Source of the DNA: Fidelibacterota bacterium CG1_02_48_14
GTDB lineage: Bacteria > Fidelibacterota > UBA8477
DNA: 33,743 nucleotides
Direction of reading: 5' to 3'
NCBI GenBank assembly: GCA_001872685.1
Contig: MNWS01000226.1
Span: 1-33,743 of the forward strand
Shown here: piece by piece, positions 27,801-33,743 of the stretch
How the letters are laid out: the number at the start of each line of letters is the position of its first letter
How positions within the stretch are numbered: position 1 is the stretch's first letter
Notes under the pieces: generated by a model
What the model was told of the DNA's origin: nothing
Databases searched by the model: none
The model's input: only the letters and a program-made list of their open reading frames with translations
Made by a program: the position numbers and the translations under genes

Positions 27801-30051
27801 GGGGGAAGGTTTCCCCATCGAACAATTGTATGCTCAGCGCAAGCAGGTTTTGGCGGGGACGGAGAGAATTGCAGAGGTTCTAAAAGAACGTCAGGCGCAA
27901 CTGCGGCATATTCTGCTGAAAGAGACCCGGGAAATTCTCATACAACTCAGCCATACGGCCGATCATATAGATTCGAATCATTGGGTTCCGAAGGAATTCA
28001 AACCCAATAAGCAGTCCATGACGGTTTCTGACACTCTCACGGAATTGTCGGAACGCTGGTTCGGGAATCAGGCTGATTTCCTGGAAATGGCCGTCCTGGA
28101 TGTCCAATTATTAGCGTTACAAAATCGGCTGGGAACGATTGTCGAGCGGATGAAAGATGACGTAACCCTTCGCATCCAAAATACGGTTTTGGGTGAGTTG
28201 GCCGGTTTGCGGGACGAGCTGAATACCCTCAAAGCGAGCGCATCGAAAAATTCACCGGTTCGAAACAACCATTTCACCTACGATGCTCCGGTCCCGCTGG
28301 ACCCCATCGCTGTCATGAACGAATTGTTAGTGGAAGTACATGCCGCTACCAGGGATTTACCCGAGAATGTTGATGTCATCAGCGAAGCGGCCATGAATGA
28401 TCTGGAAGCTCATCAGTTCGAGGAACAGGAGGTTCTGACAATCGCTTTGCGACGCCTGGCTGAATACATTGTGGAATCAGAATTCCTGGGACCCCTCCAG
28501 GAACGGATGAATCAATTACCAAATATTTTTCAGGGAGCACAGACTGTCGCTCAGGATGTCTTGCGCTTGACGACATTCGATTTGATTGAGACCGAAAGCA
28601 ATGAGACGCTCACCGATTTCGCACAGCATGAGACGCGGCAGAAAATTCTCATCAACGGTGATAATCGACTCGCAGAGGAACTAACCCGGATACAGCAGGT
28701 ACAGGATGATTTGGGAACCTTCATTCAGCAGCAGTTCAGGAAAACCAAAGATCAATTGAATCCGTATAGTATTGTTCATTCAGCGGACACTTACCAGCAA
28801 TACATTCGCGGCCGCCGAACCCGGGGTGTGGTCACACGTTTTCAGCGCACCCGCCTGCAAGTGGAGCGCTTCACCACTGAAAAATTTGTGCAATTGCTGT
28901 ATCGGCGGAGTGAAGGCGTTCTTTTCGCGCGCCGACTCCAGGCCGACAAACAATCGTCACAAACGATTACTGATAAAATGCTGAATTTGTTGGATCAGGT
29001 GACACCGAAGCCGGAAATCGTTGAGAATTTGCCTTTTTACTACAAACAACTCTTTTTGGGCAAACCGACTATAACGAACGATTTTTGGATAGGTCGCGAG
29101 CACGAATTAGAGCTCGCCGATAAGGCGGTTGGCCGATTCAACCGGGGCTATGGTGGTGCTCTGTTCATTATTGGTGAAGAGCACATGGGCAAATCGGCGT
29201 TGGCACAATTCATCGCCTCCCGGCATTATGAAAAGCATCGTATTTTCACCATCAACCCGCCGGACAGCGGTAGTACATCGCTGGAAGAATTCACCCGGCG
29301 GCTGCAACAAGCGGTTGAGATGACCAGTGGACCGGATGAAATATTGGGTCAGTTGACCAATAGGAATGTGGTGGTTTTTAATGATGTTGAATTGTGGTGG
29401 GAGCGGAGTGATTCAGGTTGGGCGGTGTTGCAGGAGCTACTAAATCTTATTCGACAATACAGTCGCCAAACACTGATGATCCTGAACCTGAATCAGTACA
29501 CCTACAATTTTCTGGCACCCATGTGTGACTTTCAGGAATTAGCCTTAAGTGTCATCGAATGTGAGCCCTATGACGCTGAGGAGCTGAAAAATATCATTCT
29601 GTTACGTCATCGTTCCACGGGTCTGCGATTCGAATGGGATGGCATTGAGGATGCAGATATTTCCGAATGGAAGTTGGCTAAGTTGTTCACGGGACTCTTT
29701 GACTATTCCCGGGGCAATGTAGGTGCTGCCTTGCGTGCCTGGATAGCGGCTATTCATAAAAATACCAAGGGGAAACTAATTCTAAAATTGCGGCCCTATC
29801 CGGATACCAGCGCTCTGCGTGGACTGGATGTGGAATCAATCACGCTAATGCTCCAATTCGTCCTGCATAAGCGCATGAATCGAGAGAAAATTGCCCGCAT
29901 TACGAGGTGGTCAACAGATCAGATTGAGAATCAAATCCAGTTCCTGCAAAACACCGGATTGATAACGACCCAGGCGCAGGAAGTCCTGATTATCAACCCC
30001 TACCTGGAGTCTTTCCTCATTCGTAATCTGAAAGAGCGGGGGTACCTGTAA
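24880..30051 (+). CDS. SLC12-type cation-chloride cotransporter fused to a C-terminal P-loop ATPase domain
   Basis: The 1723-aa protein begins with an APC-fold SLC12 transporter of about 12 helices (residues 1-415). Matches to eukaryotic NKCC/KCC are direct: GVIMYMRLPSIVGQVG in TM1, AGGTYYMISRSLG (Y75/Y76, at the potassium-binding tyrosine) and SSALGSILGAPRILQA in TM8. The cytosolic SLC12 C-terminal domain follows (W447 in NWRPNLILFSGG, then SVDIWWRGGGNNISLALA near 591), ending at about 715. Residues about 750-1395 are mostly helical with no family I recognise. An ATPase domain starts at IGREHELEL (about 1404), with Walker A GEEHMGKS (1432-1439) and a Walker B-like VVVFNDVEL (about 1496). A winged-helix-like end covers about 1653-1718. 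Known SLC12 proteins import or export K/Na with Cl and lack an ATPase domain. The stop overlaps the next start codon by one base. Confidence 0.88.
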   Translation: MAHANKFGTFSGVFTPAILTILGVIMYMRLPSIVGQVGLIATLGIILLAHVISVTTGLSVSSIATDKKVKAGGTYYMISRSLGLPIGGTLGLALFVGLSFSVSLYIIGFSESFINFWGWSINKNTIRLVGSGVLVLVTTVTFISTALAIKTQYFIMAAIVLSLASIFLGSHGTTSVPHIALPTTAVPLVVLFAIYFPAVTGFEAGVSMSGDLKDPKRSIPIGTITAISVGLVVYVTMAIFFAYRVDPDELVNNPNVLLEISLFPPLVLAGIWGATISSALGSILGAPRILQAISADRITPRIFATGVGKENEPRNALLLTFMIAEVGILIGELDVIARVVTMFFIMTYGFLNTSCAIESWASPDFRPDFKIPKTVSIIGALAAFLVMIQLDFVAMIGATLILGALFFYLKRRELTLESGDTWEGVWSSLVRTALHRLSKGEVHQRNWRPNLILFSGGKGARPHLVELGRWLVARRGILSDFQLIENPKVSSLVIRNRKEIELANAAIPEEENFTGRFVRRAETNDIYATMQEIVKFYGFAGVEPNSVLLGWGRNSREPKKFVDVLATLQQMDYNVLLLDHDDVRGFGDHASVDIWWRGGGNNISLALALIRFLASSDDWREANIRLLIVNDDESALRETILKHANNILEEYRLDADVKVINNAIEQKNFQEIIRVESAHSDFTIIGIPPLNTRDPLSYVDFVNQIANDLGSVLLIHASSFFEELYVGINQESTAAPDEINILAMESSNLPVVVPPRAELTASAIERLTAALDQMNIRLTDQHLYKVISQQLALIGQFQDLTERSFDALERNFTKDARLRNRRALLRVNSDFLFQAQRLLTEFRQTDLPLQKAALTDGVEHHRSQIKELIAAQPGSITLAFTRSEYRSAKESGYLMRQYQFWKRFSAKLSRKNVISHQVKFRELVAGQLANKYDPMLLSVLERFGIYSYQTVADLQKAISLVRESFGILENRILAGEGFPIEQLYAQRKQVLAGTERIAEVLKERQAQLRHILLKETREILIQLSHTADHIDSNHWVPKEFKPNKQSMTVSDTLTELSERWFGNQADFLEMAVLDVQLLALQNRLGTIVERMKDDVTLRIQNTVLGELAGLRDELNTLKASASKNSPVRNNHFTYDAPVPLDPIAVMNELLVEVHAATRDLPENVDVISEAAMNDLEAHQFEEQEVLTIALRRLAEYIVESEFLGPLQERMNQLPNIFQGAQTVAQDVLRLTTFDLIETESNETLTDFAQHETRQKILINGDNRLAEELTRIQQVQDDLGTFIQQQFRKTKDQLNPYSIVHSADTYQQYIRGRRTRGVVTRFQRTRLQVERFTTEKFVQLLYRRSEGVLFARRLQADKQSSQTITDKMLNLLDQVTPKPEIVENLPFYYKQLFLGKPTITNDFWIGREHELELADKAVGRFNRGYGGALFIIGEEHMGKSALAQFIASRHYEKHRIFTINPPDSGSTSLEEFTRRLQQAVEMTSGPDEILGQLTNRNVVVFNDVELWWERSDSGWAVLQELLNLIRQYSRQTLMILNLNQYTYNFLAPMCDFQELALSVIECEPYDAEELKNIILLRHRSTGLRFEWDGIEDADISEWKLAKLFTGLFDYSRGNVGAALRAWIAAIHKNTKGKLILKLRPYPDTSALRGLDVESITLMLQFVLHKRMNREKIARITRWSTDQIENQIQFLQNTGLITTQAQEVLIINPYLESFLIRNLKERGYL

Positions 30052-30785
30052 TGGATATGCTCTCCTTTGATGTCTCTGAATATCTCATCGTGAAATATGT
30101 GCTGCTGGGGTTGTTACTGGTGGGTGTATTGATTGGACTGCGGAAGGGTTTGCATCTGATCCAACTGAAGCCAACGACGCGTGAACGCATTGATCGCTCG
30201 TTGCCTCTGGTGGAAGCACTGATGGGATTGATTTTCATCGTCCTCGCGGCTCACTCGATTTTTCAAAACCAACCAACTTATTTCATGGTGCTATTTAGCG
30301 CGATTCTTGTCATTCTGGTTTGGAGCTTTTGGTTCGCCATTCAGGATTTTGTCAGTGGTCTGATTTTGAAATGGGAGGACACTTACACGGTAGGTGATCT
30401 GCTCACAGTCGAATCGGAGACGGGTCGGGTAATCCGGGTCGGGTACCGTTCCTTGATGATTGAAACAGCGGATGGTCAACGCATCAAGTTCCCCTATTCG
30501 CATTTGACCCGAACCCAGGTTCACAAGCTGGATGCAGATGAAGTGGTCTGGGCACACACATTCCAAATGGCGGTTCCATTAATGGATGCTCCCGAAGTAA
30601 TGATGAAGCGAATCATTCTGGCTGCGACTAATGTCGTTTGGTCGGCGGTCAATCGGGTTCCACAGGTCGTCTTCCAGGGGGTTCAGAATGGTGTGCAACT
30701 ATTTGAAATTACAGTATATGTGCTGGATCCTAACCGCCGCAGTACCATCGAGTCGCGTATACGGGAATCGCTGGGTAACACATAA
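30051..30785 (+). CDS. MscS-family mechanosensitive channel-like protein
   Basis: The 244-aa protein has three hydrophobic helices (about 12-31, 49-68 and 73-103) and then the MscS beta domain: SGLILKWEDTYTVGDLLTVE, GRVIRVGYRSLMIETADGQR, FPYSHLTR. It is close to the minimal MscS size. The pore helix lacks the usual Gly/Ala packing (FWFAIQDFVSGL), so gating or conductance may differ. MscS channels release solutes on hypo-osmotic shock. The ATG overlaps the transporter-ATPase stop (TAATG), so the two proteins should be made together by coupled translation. A strong terminator follows 18 bp after the stop. Confidence 0.85.
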   Translation: MDMLSFDVSEYLIVKYVLLGLLLVGVLIGLRKGLHLIQLKPTTRERIDRSLPLVEALMGLIFIVLAAHSIFQNQPTYFMVLFSAILVILVWSFWFAIQDFVSGLILKWEDTYTVGDLLTVESETGRVIRVGYRSLMIETADGQRIKFPYSHLTRTQVHKLDADEVVWAHTFQMAVPLMDAPEVMMKRIILAATNVVWSAVNRVPQVVFQGVQNGVQLFEITVYVLDPNRRSTIESRIRESLGNT

Positions 30786-30803
30786 AATTACCGGCTTACA
30801 AAT

Positions 30804-30837
30804 AAAAAAATGCCGACGCAAAGGTCGGCATTTTTTA
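30804..30837. terminator. Bidirectional Rho-independent terminator between convergent genes
   Basis: AAAAAATGCCGAC and GTCGGCATTTTTT form a perfect 13-bp stem with a short GCAAAG loop. With A runs on one side and T runs on the other, it works in both directions, between the MscS-like gene (+) and the M56 peptidase gene (-). Confidence 0.95.
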
Positions 30838-30863
30838 TTTCATTCAGGGTGTCGTTGTTACGG

Positions 30864-32216
30864 TTATTTATTTTTAAAATCGGTCTTTTCTGGCGAGAGT
30901 CTAAAGACGACCGGAATGGTAATCACAGCCTCAACGGGTTGGTTGTGCAGCATCGCCGGATTCCAGGTAACTTTCTCGATTGCCGCCACAGCAGCTTCAT
31001 TCAATCCACCTTCCGGGATACCCCTGACCACCTGCGATTGAACGGCTGCGCCAGTAATGGAAATTTTTGTCTGAACAATGACGGTTCCTTGAATGCCGGC
31101 TTTTCTCGCCAAATCCGGATATTGAACCGCTCTTTGAATCGCACCGTAACCACCCAATGGCTCCGGTGGCGTATCGAAGTTCACTGCGATGCTATCTTCC
31201 ATTGTCTTGGCAAGTGAATGATCCGACTCCGAATGCGCGGTGAGGCGATCATCCTTACCCATGTTACAACTCACAACCAATGCCAATACAACGACCATTC
31301 CCATGAGCATTTTATGATACATCTTAAGTCCCTCCTCCAAATCTGATTGTTTGCGGACGATATATTCAAACCGCCTTACCAGGCTGTGTTTGGTGAAAAA
31401 AAATCCACTGGCTAACACGGCATGGTGGACATGATTGGTGGATCGTTCAAGCTGATTCAGCAAATTCCGACCGTAGCCTTTGCGATCCGCATTAGTCGCG
31501 CGGATGGCAGCGTCGTCACAAATGCGCTCGCGTTCCAAATCCATCTGGTCATTCAACAACCAAATGGCAGGATGAAACCAATAGATCATTTTAACGATGG
31601 CTTGCAGATGAATCACCGCGAGATCCAGTCGTCTGATGTGAGCCATTTCATGGGCGATGACGCTGAGTATTTCGGAATCTGACCAATTTACAACGGTGTC
31701 TGGCAGGTAAATCCGGGGTCTTAATAATCCCAGTGAGAATGGATTTTGAACGTCCGGCGAAATCAGGATGAAGGGCGTTCGGGAAAGCTTCTGACTGGTG
31801 AGAAAGGCGTTGATGCGAGTCGGGACGATCCAAGGTGTTGCATCTCCAAGGGTCTTTCGGAATCGGATGTCATTCACCACCAATCTGACCAGGAAAAACA
31901 TCGCACCACCTAACCACAGACTGACGATCAATAGTGCTATAGTTATCGTTGAGTTACTGCCACCGCCTAAAGTAACCTGGGGAAGTTGGGTGATAAAATT
32001 CGCTGACTGACGCTGAATGGTTGTATTTACAAGTTCTATTGGCAGGTTGAAGGGCAACAGTGCCTTAAGAAGCAAAATACTCCATAATCCGTAAGCAAAT
32101 TCAGGATGCGAATTTCTGCTGATTCTTGAAATTGGCCAGATAAGGAGTGTCAGAAATGCCAGTTGCCAGGATGATTGCCAAAGCATGGATAACACAGTGG
32201 AGAAAAAATCAACCAT
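30864..32216 (-). CDS. BlaR1-type M56 membrane metallopeptidase with TonB-like C-terminal domain
   Basis: The 450-aa protein starts with membrane helices (about 8-26, 40-58 and 92-112). The peptidase domain has the zinc motif HEMAH (189-193) and a downstream ERERICDDAA that supplies the third ligand. A hydrophobic segment at about 303-316 ends in LVVSC. The last ~95 residues form a TonB-like C-terminal domain (YPDLARKAGIQGTVIVQTKI, GLNEAAVAAIEKVTWNPA). BlaR1 senses a ligand outside and cleaves BlaI inside. Here the sensor part is not a penicillin-binding domain but a TonB-like module. It overlaps the BlaI-type gene by 8 bp (ATGGTTGA). An internal ATG at 31322 with a strong ribosome site could also yield a separate 152-aa lipoprotein. 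Confidence 0.9.
   Translation of the reverse strand: MVDFFSTVLSMLWQSSWQLAFLTLLIWPISRISRNSHPEFAYGLWSILLLKALLPFNLPIELVNTTIQRQSANFITQLPQVTLGGGSNSTITIALLIVSLWLGGAMFFLVRLVVNDIRFRKTLGDATPWIVPTRINAFLTSQKLSRTPFILISPDVQNPFSLGLLRPRIYLPDTVVNWSDSEILSVIAHEMAHIRRLDLAVIHLQAIVKMIYWFHPAIWLLNDQMDLERERICDDAAIRATNADRKGYGRNLLNQLERSTNHVHHAVLASGFFFTKHSLVRRFEYIVRKQSDLEEGLKMYHKMLMGMVVVLALVVSCNMGKDDRLTAHSESDHSLAKTMEDSIAVNFDTPPEPLGGYGAIQRAVQYPDLARKAGIQGTVIVQTKISITGAAVQSQVVRGIPEGGLNEAAVAAIEKVTWNPAMLHNQPVEAVITIPVVFRLSPEKTDFKNK
31330..31338 (-). promoter_or_regulatory. Internal Shine-Dalgarno-like site before an in-frame ATG of the M56 gene
   Basis: On the minus strand GGAGGAGGG lies 7 bases before ATG 31322 (M299 of the M56 protein). 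The downstream peptide MYHKMLMGMVVVLALVVSC looks exactly like a lipoprotein signal with the lipid cysteine at C317. The site could start a separate TonB-domain lipoprotein. The codons also encode E-E-G within the long protein, so coincidence is possible. Confidence 0.4.
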
Positions 32217-32604
32217 TTTGATCCTCCGCTTCCTTCAGCATTTGCCGGATGACTAGAATATCCTCCGGTTGCAAATTGATATTAGGCAGAAGAAAAGCGG
32301 CCAGCCGGCTGGCAGATCCACCAAAAACCTGGTTTACGAAGTGGCTTGTCGCGCCTTCGACGACGCTGGAACGGTTCACCGTGGCGGTATAGAAATTCAC
32401 CAGCCCAAGTTTTTCCTTTTGCAGGTAACCCTTTTCCACGAGACGCTCCAAATAGGTCTGAATGGTTGTATAAGCGCGCCGGTGTTCAACCGGTAAAGCC
32501 TCCATGACCTCTCTGGCGGTCTGTCGACTCTTCTCCCAAATTCGATTCATGATAGTCCACTCGAATTTACTCAACGGTTCAAGATTTTTCTGCCTGTGGC
32601 CCAT
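32209..32604 (-). CDS. BlaI/MecI-family transcriptional repressor
   Basis: The 131-aa protein is a full-length BlaI/MecI/CopY-type winged-helix repressor. The N-terminal domain reads LSKFEWTIMNRIWEKSRQTA, the recognition region AYTTIQTYLERLVEKGYLQ, and the dimerisation tail SHFVNQVFGGSASRLAAFL, within which relatives are cut by BlaR1. A minus-strand promoter with an inverted-repeat operator lies directly upstream, so it probably represses itself and the M56 gene that overlaps its stop codon. AGGAG lies about 11 bases before the ATG. No beta-lactamase is next to it, so the regulated targets are unknown. Confidence 0.95.
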   Translation of the reverse strand: MGHRQKNLEPLSKFEWTIMNRIWEKSRQTAREVMEALPVEHRRAYTTIQTYLERLVEKGYLQKEKLGLVNFYTATVNRSSVVEGATSHFVNQVFGGSASRLAAFLLPNINLQPEDILVIRQMLKEAEDQNG

Positions 32605-32616
32605 GCGACTACTCTC

Positions 32617-32628
32617 CTACAGTTGTAG
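32617..32628. promoter_or_regulatory. Operator for the BlaI-type repressor
   Basis: CTACA-GT-TGTAG is an inverted repeat holding the TACA/TGTA half-sites typical of BlaI/MecI operators. It lies between the -10 box and the ribosome site of the repressor gene, where a bound dimer would block transcription. Confidence 0.7.
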
Positions 32629-32629
32629 T

Positions 32630-32658
32630 ATAATAGCGACATCTTTCGGAGGATGCAA
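32630..32658 (-). promoter_or_regulatory. Promoter of the BlaI-M56 operon
   Basis: On the minus strand, TTGCAT (-35) and TATTAT (-10) are separated by 17 bp. An alternative -10, TATACT, begins three bases later. The element sits about 25-55 bp before the repressor ATG and abuts the operator. Confidence 0.65.
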
Positions 32659-32751
32659 AACAATTTTTGGTGTTCGGCCCATCAGGGGTCGATTTTTTTA
32701 AAATCAATTCCAGTCTTTGACCAAAGTGGCTGATTTTAAAAATATCGAATA

Positions 32752-33636
32752 TCAGCCAGGAAGGTGGGCGAGCAGTTCGCGGATTTTCTTTATCGTGATT
32801 GGCGCGGAACCTTCGTAGTGATTGTTGATGTTGAGGAATACATTGACGCGATTTTGACGCAAATGCTGGATCATCTTCACAATGGTTTCCAGCTCATCAT
32901 CCTTAGGCCGTAACACCCGGCTCCAGTCTCCGCCACTTTCATTTTCAATGCCACTCCGATCGGGACCGTGCAATCGAATGACCACATTCCCCGCCAATGA
33001 CGGATAAATCTTCCGGTAGGTCTCTACAATATTCGGCATGTAGTACCCATGCAGCAATACAGGTGTAAGGTTGAGTTCCCTGAGCCAGTCAAAGAATCGG
33101 CGGTTCAAATAGTTGGGATTACGAATTTCCACGGCGTGGATCAGGTTCGGGGGCAGGTGTTCGGCAAATGTTTGAAACCGGCGTTGGAAGTCTGTCTGAC
33201 TTGGCATTTTATGCTTATTCAAATATTCAAATTGATACAGCAACGCGCCGATTTTCGTGCCAAAAGGTTCGAGCTGATGCAGCGTCGTTTTAAGTAAGTC
33301 GGGTGACAGAAAGTGCGGATTGGTTTCCAATTCGTCTGAGGGCTTTTTTCGATAAAAGTGTGTCAGCGTCAGGCTGTTTGGCATTTTGATCGTGAACCGA
33401 AAATTGTCCGGAACGCTGGCGGCGTAATCTTCGACAATCTGTGGATCCGGCAACACCACCTTATCCGTTCCAAATAGCGACCAAAACCATTGGTCAATCT
33501 CAACGGTATCGAAAATCTGGGAATATGCCGTCAGGTAATCCCGGTTTTTGATCGTTTCGTCCGAATAAACCAATCCACGCCAGGAATCATATTTCCAGCT
33601 ACAGGTGCCTATTCGTAGTGTCCCGAGTTCAGGCAT
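32752..33636 (-). CDS. DUF72-family protein
   Basis: The 294-aa protein matches the DUF72 (YecE) family along its length. The opening is LRIGTCSWKYDSWRG, then FDTVEIDQWFWSL, FRFTIKMPNSLTLTH, LLYQFEYLN, AVEIRNPNYL, and the closing segment VFLNINNHYEGSAPITI. The family has a TIM-barrel-like fold and no well-established reaction. It has no signal peptide or membrane helix, so it is cytosolic. No good ribosome site is seen before ATG 33636. It is separated by about 150 bp from the BlaI operon on the same strand. Nothing in the neighbourhood suggests a pathway. Confidence 0.93.
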   Translation of the reverse strand: MPELGTLRIGTCSWKYDSWRGLVYSDETIKNRDYLTAYSQIFDTVEIDQWFWSLFGTDKVVLPDPQIVEDYAASVPDNFRFTIKMPNSLTLTHFYRKKPSDELETNPHFLSPDLLKTTLHQLEPFGTKIGALLYQFEYLNKHKMPSQTDFQRRFQTFAEHLPPNLIHAVEIRNPNYLNRRFFDWLRELNLTPVLLHGYYMPNIVETYRKIYPSLAGNVVIRLHGPDRSGIENESGGDWSRVLRPKDDELETIVKMIQHLRQNRVNVFLNINNHYEGSAPITIKKIRELLAHLPG

Positions 33637-33671
33637 GGGGAAAAATAGGAATTATGGGGCGGGGGAGAAAT

Positions 33672-33733
33672 ACGGAATCAGTAGAAAAGTAGGAAAGTAG
33701 GGAAGTAGGAAAGTGGAAACTGGAAAAGGGGGG
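33672..33733. repeat. A/G-rich short-period repeat at the right edge
   Basis: About 60 bp are built from imperfect units of the type AAAGTAGG / GAAGTAGG / AAAGTGG. The window ends inside or just after the array, so its full length is unknown. No gene is visible in the final 107 bp. Confidence 0.6.
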
Positions 33734-33743
33734 AGTTGTGAAA

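Noticed and set aside
30631-31217. 136-aa and 135-aa + strand ORFs near the convergent terminator
   Set aside because: They cross a strong bidirectional terminator and lie opposite the TonB-like domain of the M56 gene.

Overview
The window reads as a bacterial chromosome segment (or contig end) from the FCB superphylum, probably one of its uncultured or poorly studied lineages (Marinimicrobia/KSB1/Calditrichota-like). The best lineage clue is the secreted 826-aa glycosidase, which ends in a YPNPFN-type C-terminal sorting domain. Other hints are two lipoproteins and a BlaR1/TonB protein. The exact phylum cannot be fixed from the sequence alone. I saw no rRNA, tRNA, CRISPR array, integrase or transposase.

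Region 1 (1-7589, all +) is a tightly packed run. It holds the 3' end of a KOW-like protein, a small hydrophobic protein, a DUF6754-type membrane protein and three further membrane proteins of unknown function. These are followed by an orphan oligopeptide-type ABC ATPase, an ABC-2 exporter pair with a degenerate ATPase, and a nucleoside-deoxyribosyltransferase-like protein. Region 2 (7766-8088) is an HU gene with its own terminator.

Region 3 (8237-18637, all +) looks like a cell-wall sugar module: alanine racemase, a family 2 glycosyltransferase, an ASKHA sugar kinase, a SpoIID/LytB-domain protein, and two DUF1343/NamZ (GH171) lipoproteins flanking a secreted GH18 enzyme. Together these could trim peptide-free peptidoglycan glycan strands and feed the sugars back. 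Region 4 (18676-19275) is a non-coding array of 219-bp tandem repeats with hairpins.

Region 5 (19288-24696) has a large hybrid histidine kinase (- strand), a MazG-like pyrophosphohydrolase and a stand-alone receiver protein. Region 6 (24880-30785) is the most unusual locus. A 1723-aa protein joins a complete SLC12-type cation-chloride cotransporter, including its cytosolic C-terminal domain, to about 650 residues of unassigned helical protein and a C-terminal P-loop ATPase with a winged helix. Its stop codon overlaps the start of an MscS-like channel gene. I read this pair as a possible ion/osmotic homeostasis device, which is an inference.

Region 7 (30804-33636, - strand) begins with a bidirectional terminator. 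It then holds a BlaI/BlaR1-type regulator-protease pair with a clear promoter and a TACA-n2-TGTA operator, the protease carrying a TonB-like C-terminal domain, and finally a DUF72 protein. The right edge is an A/G-rich short-period repeat.
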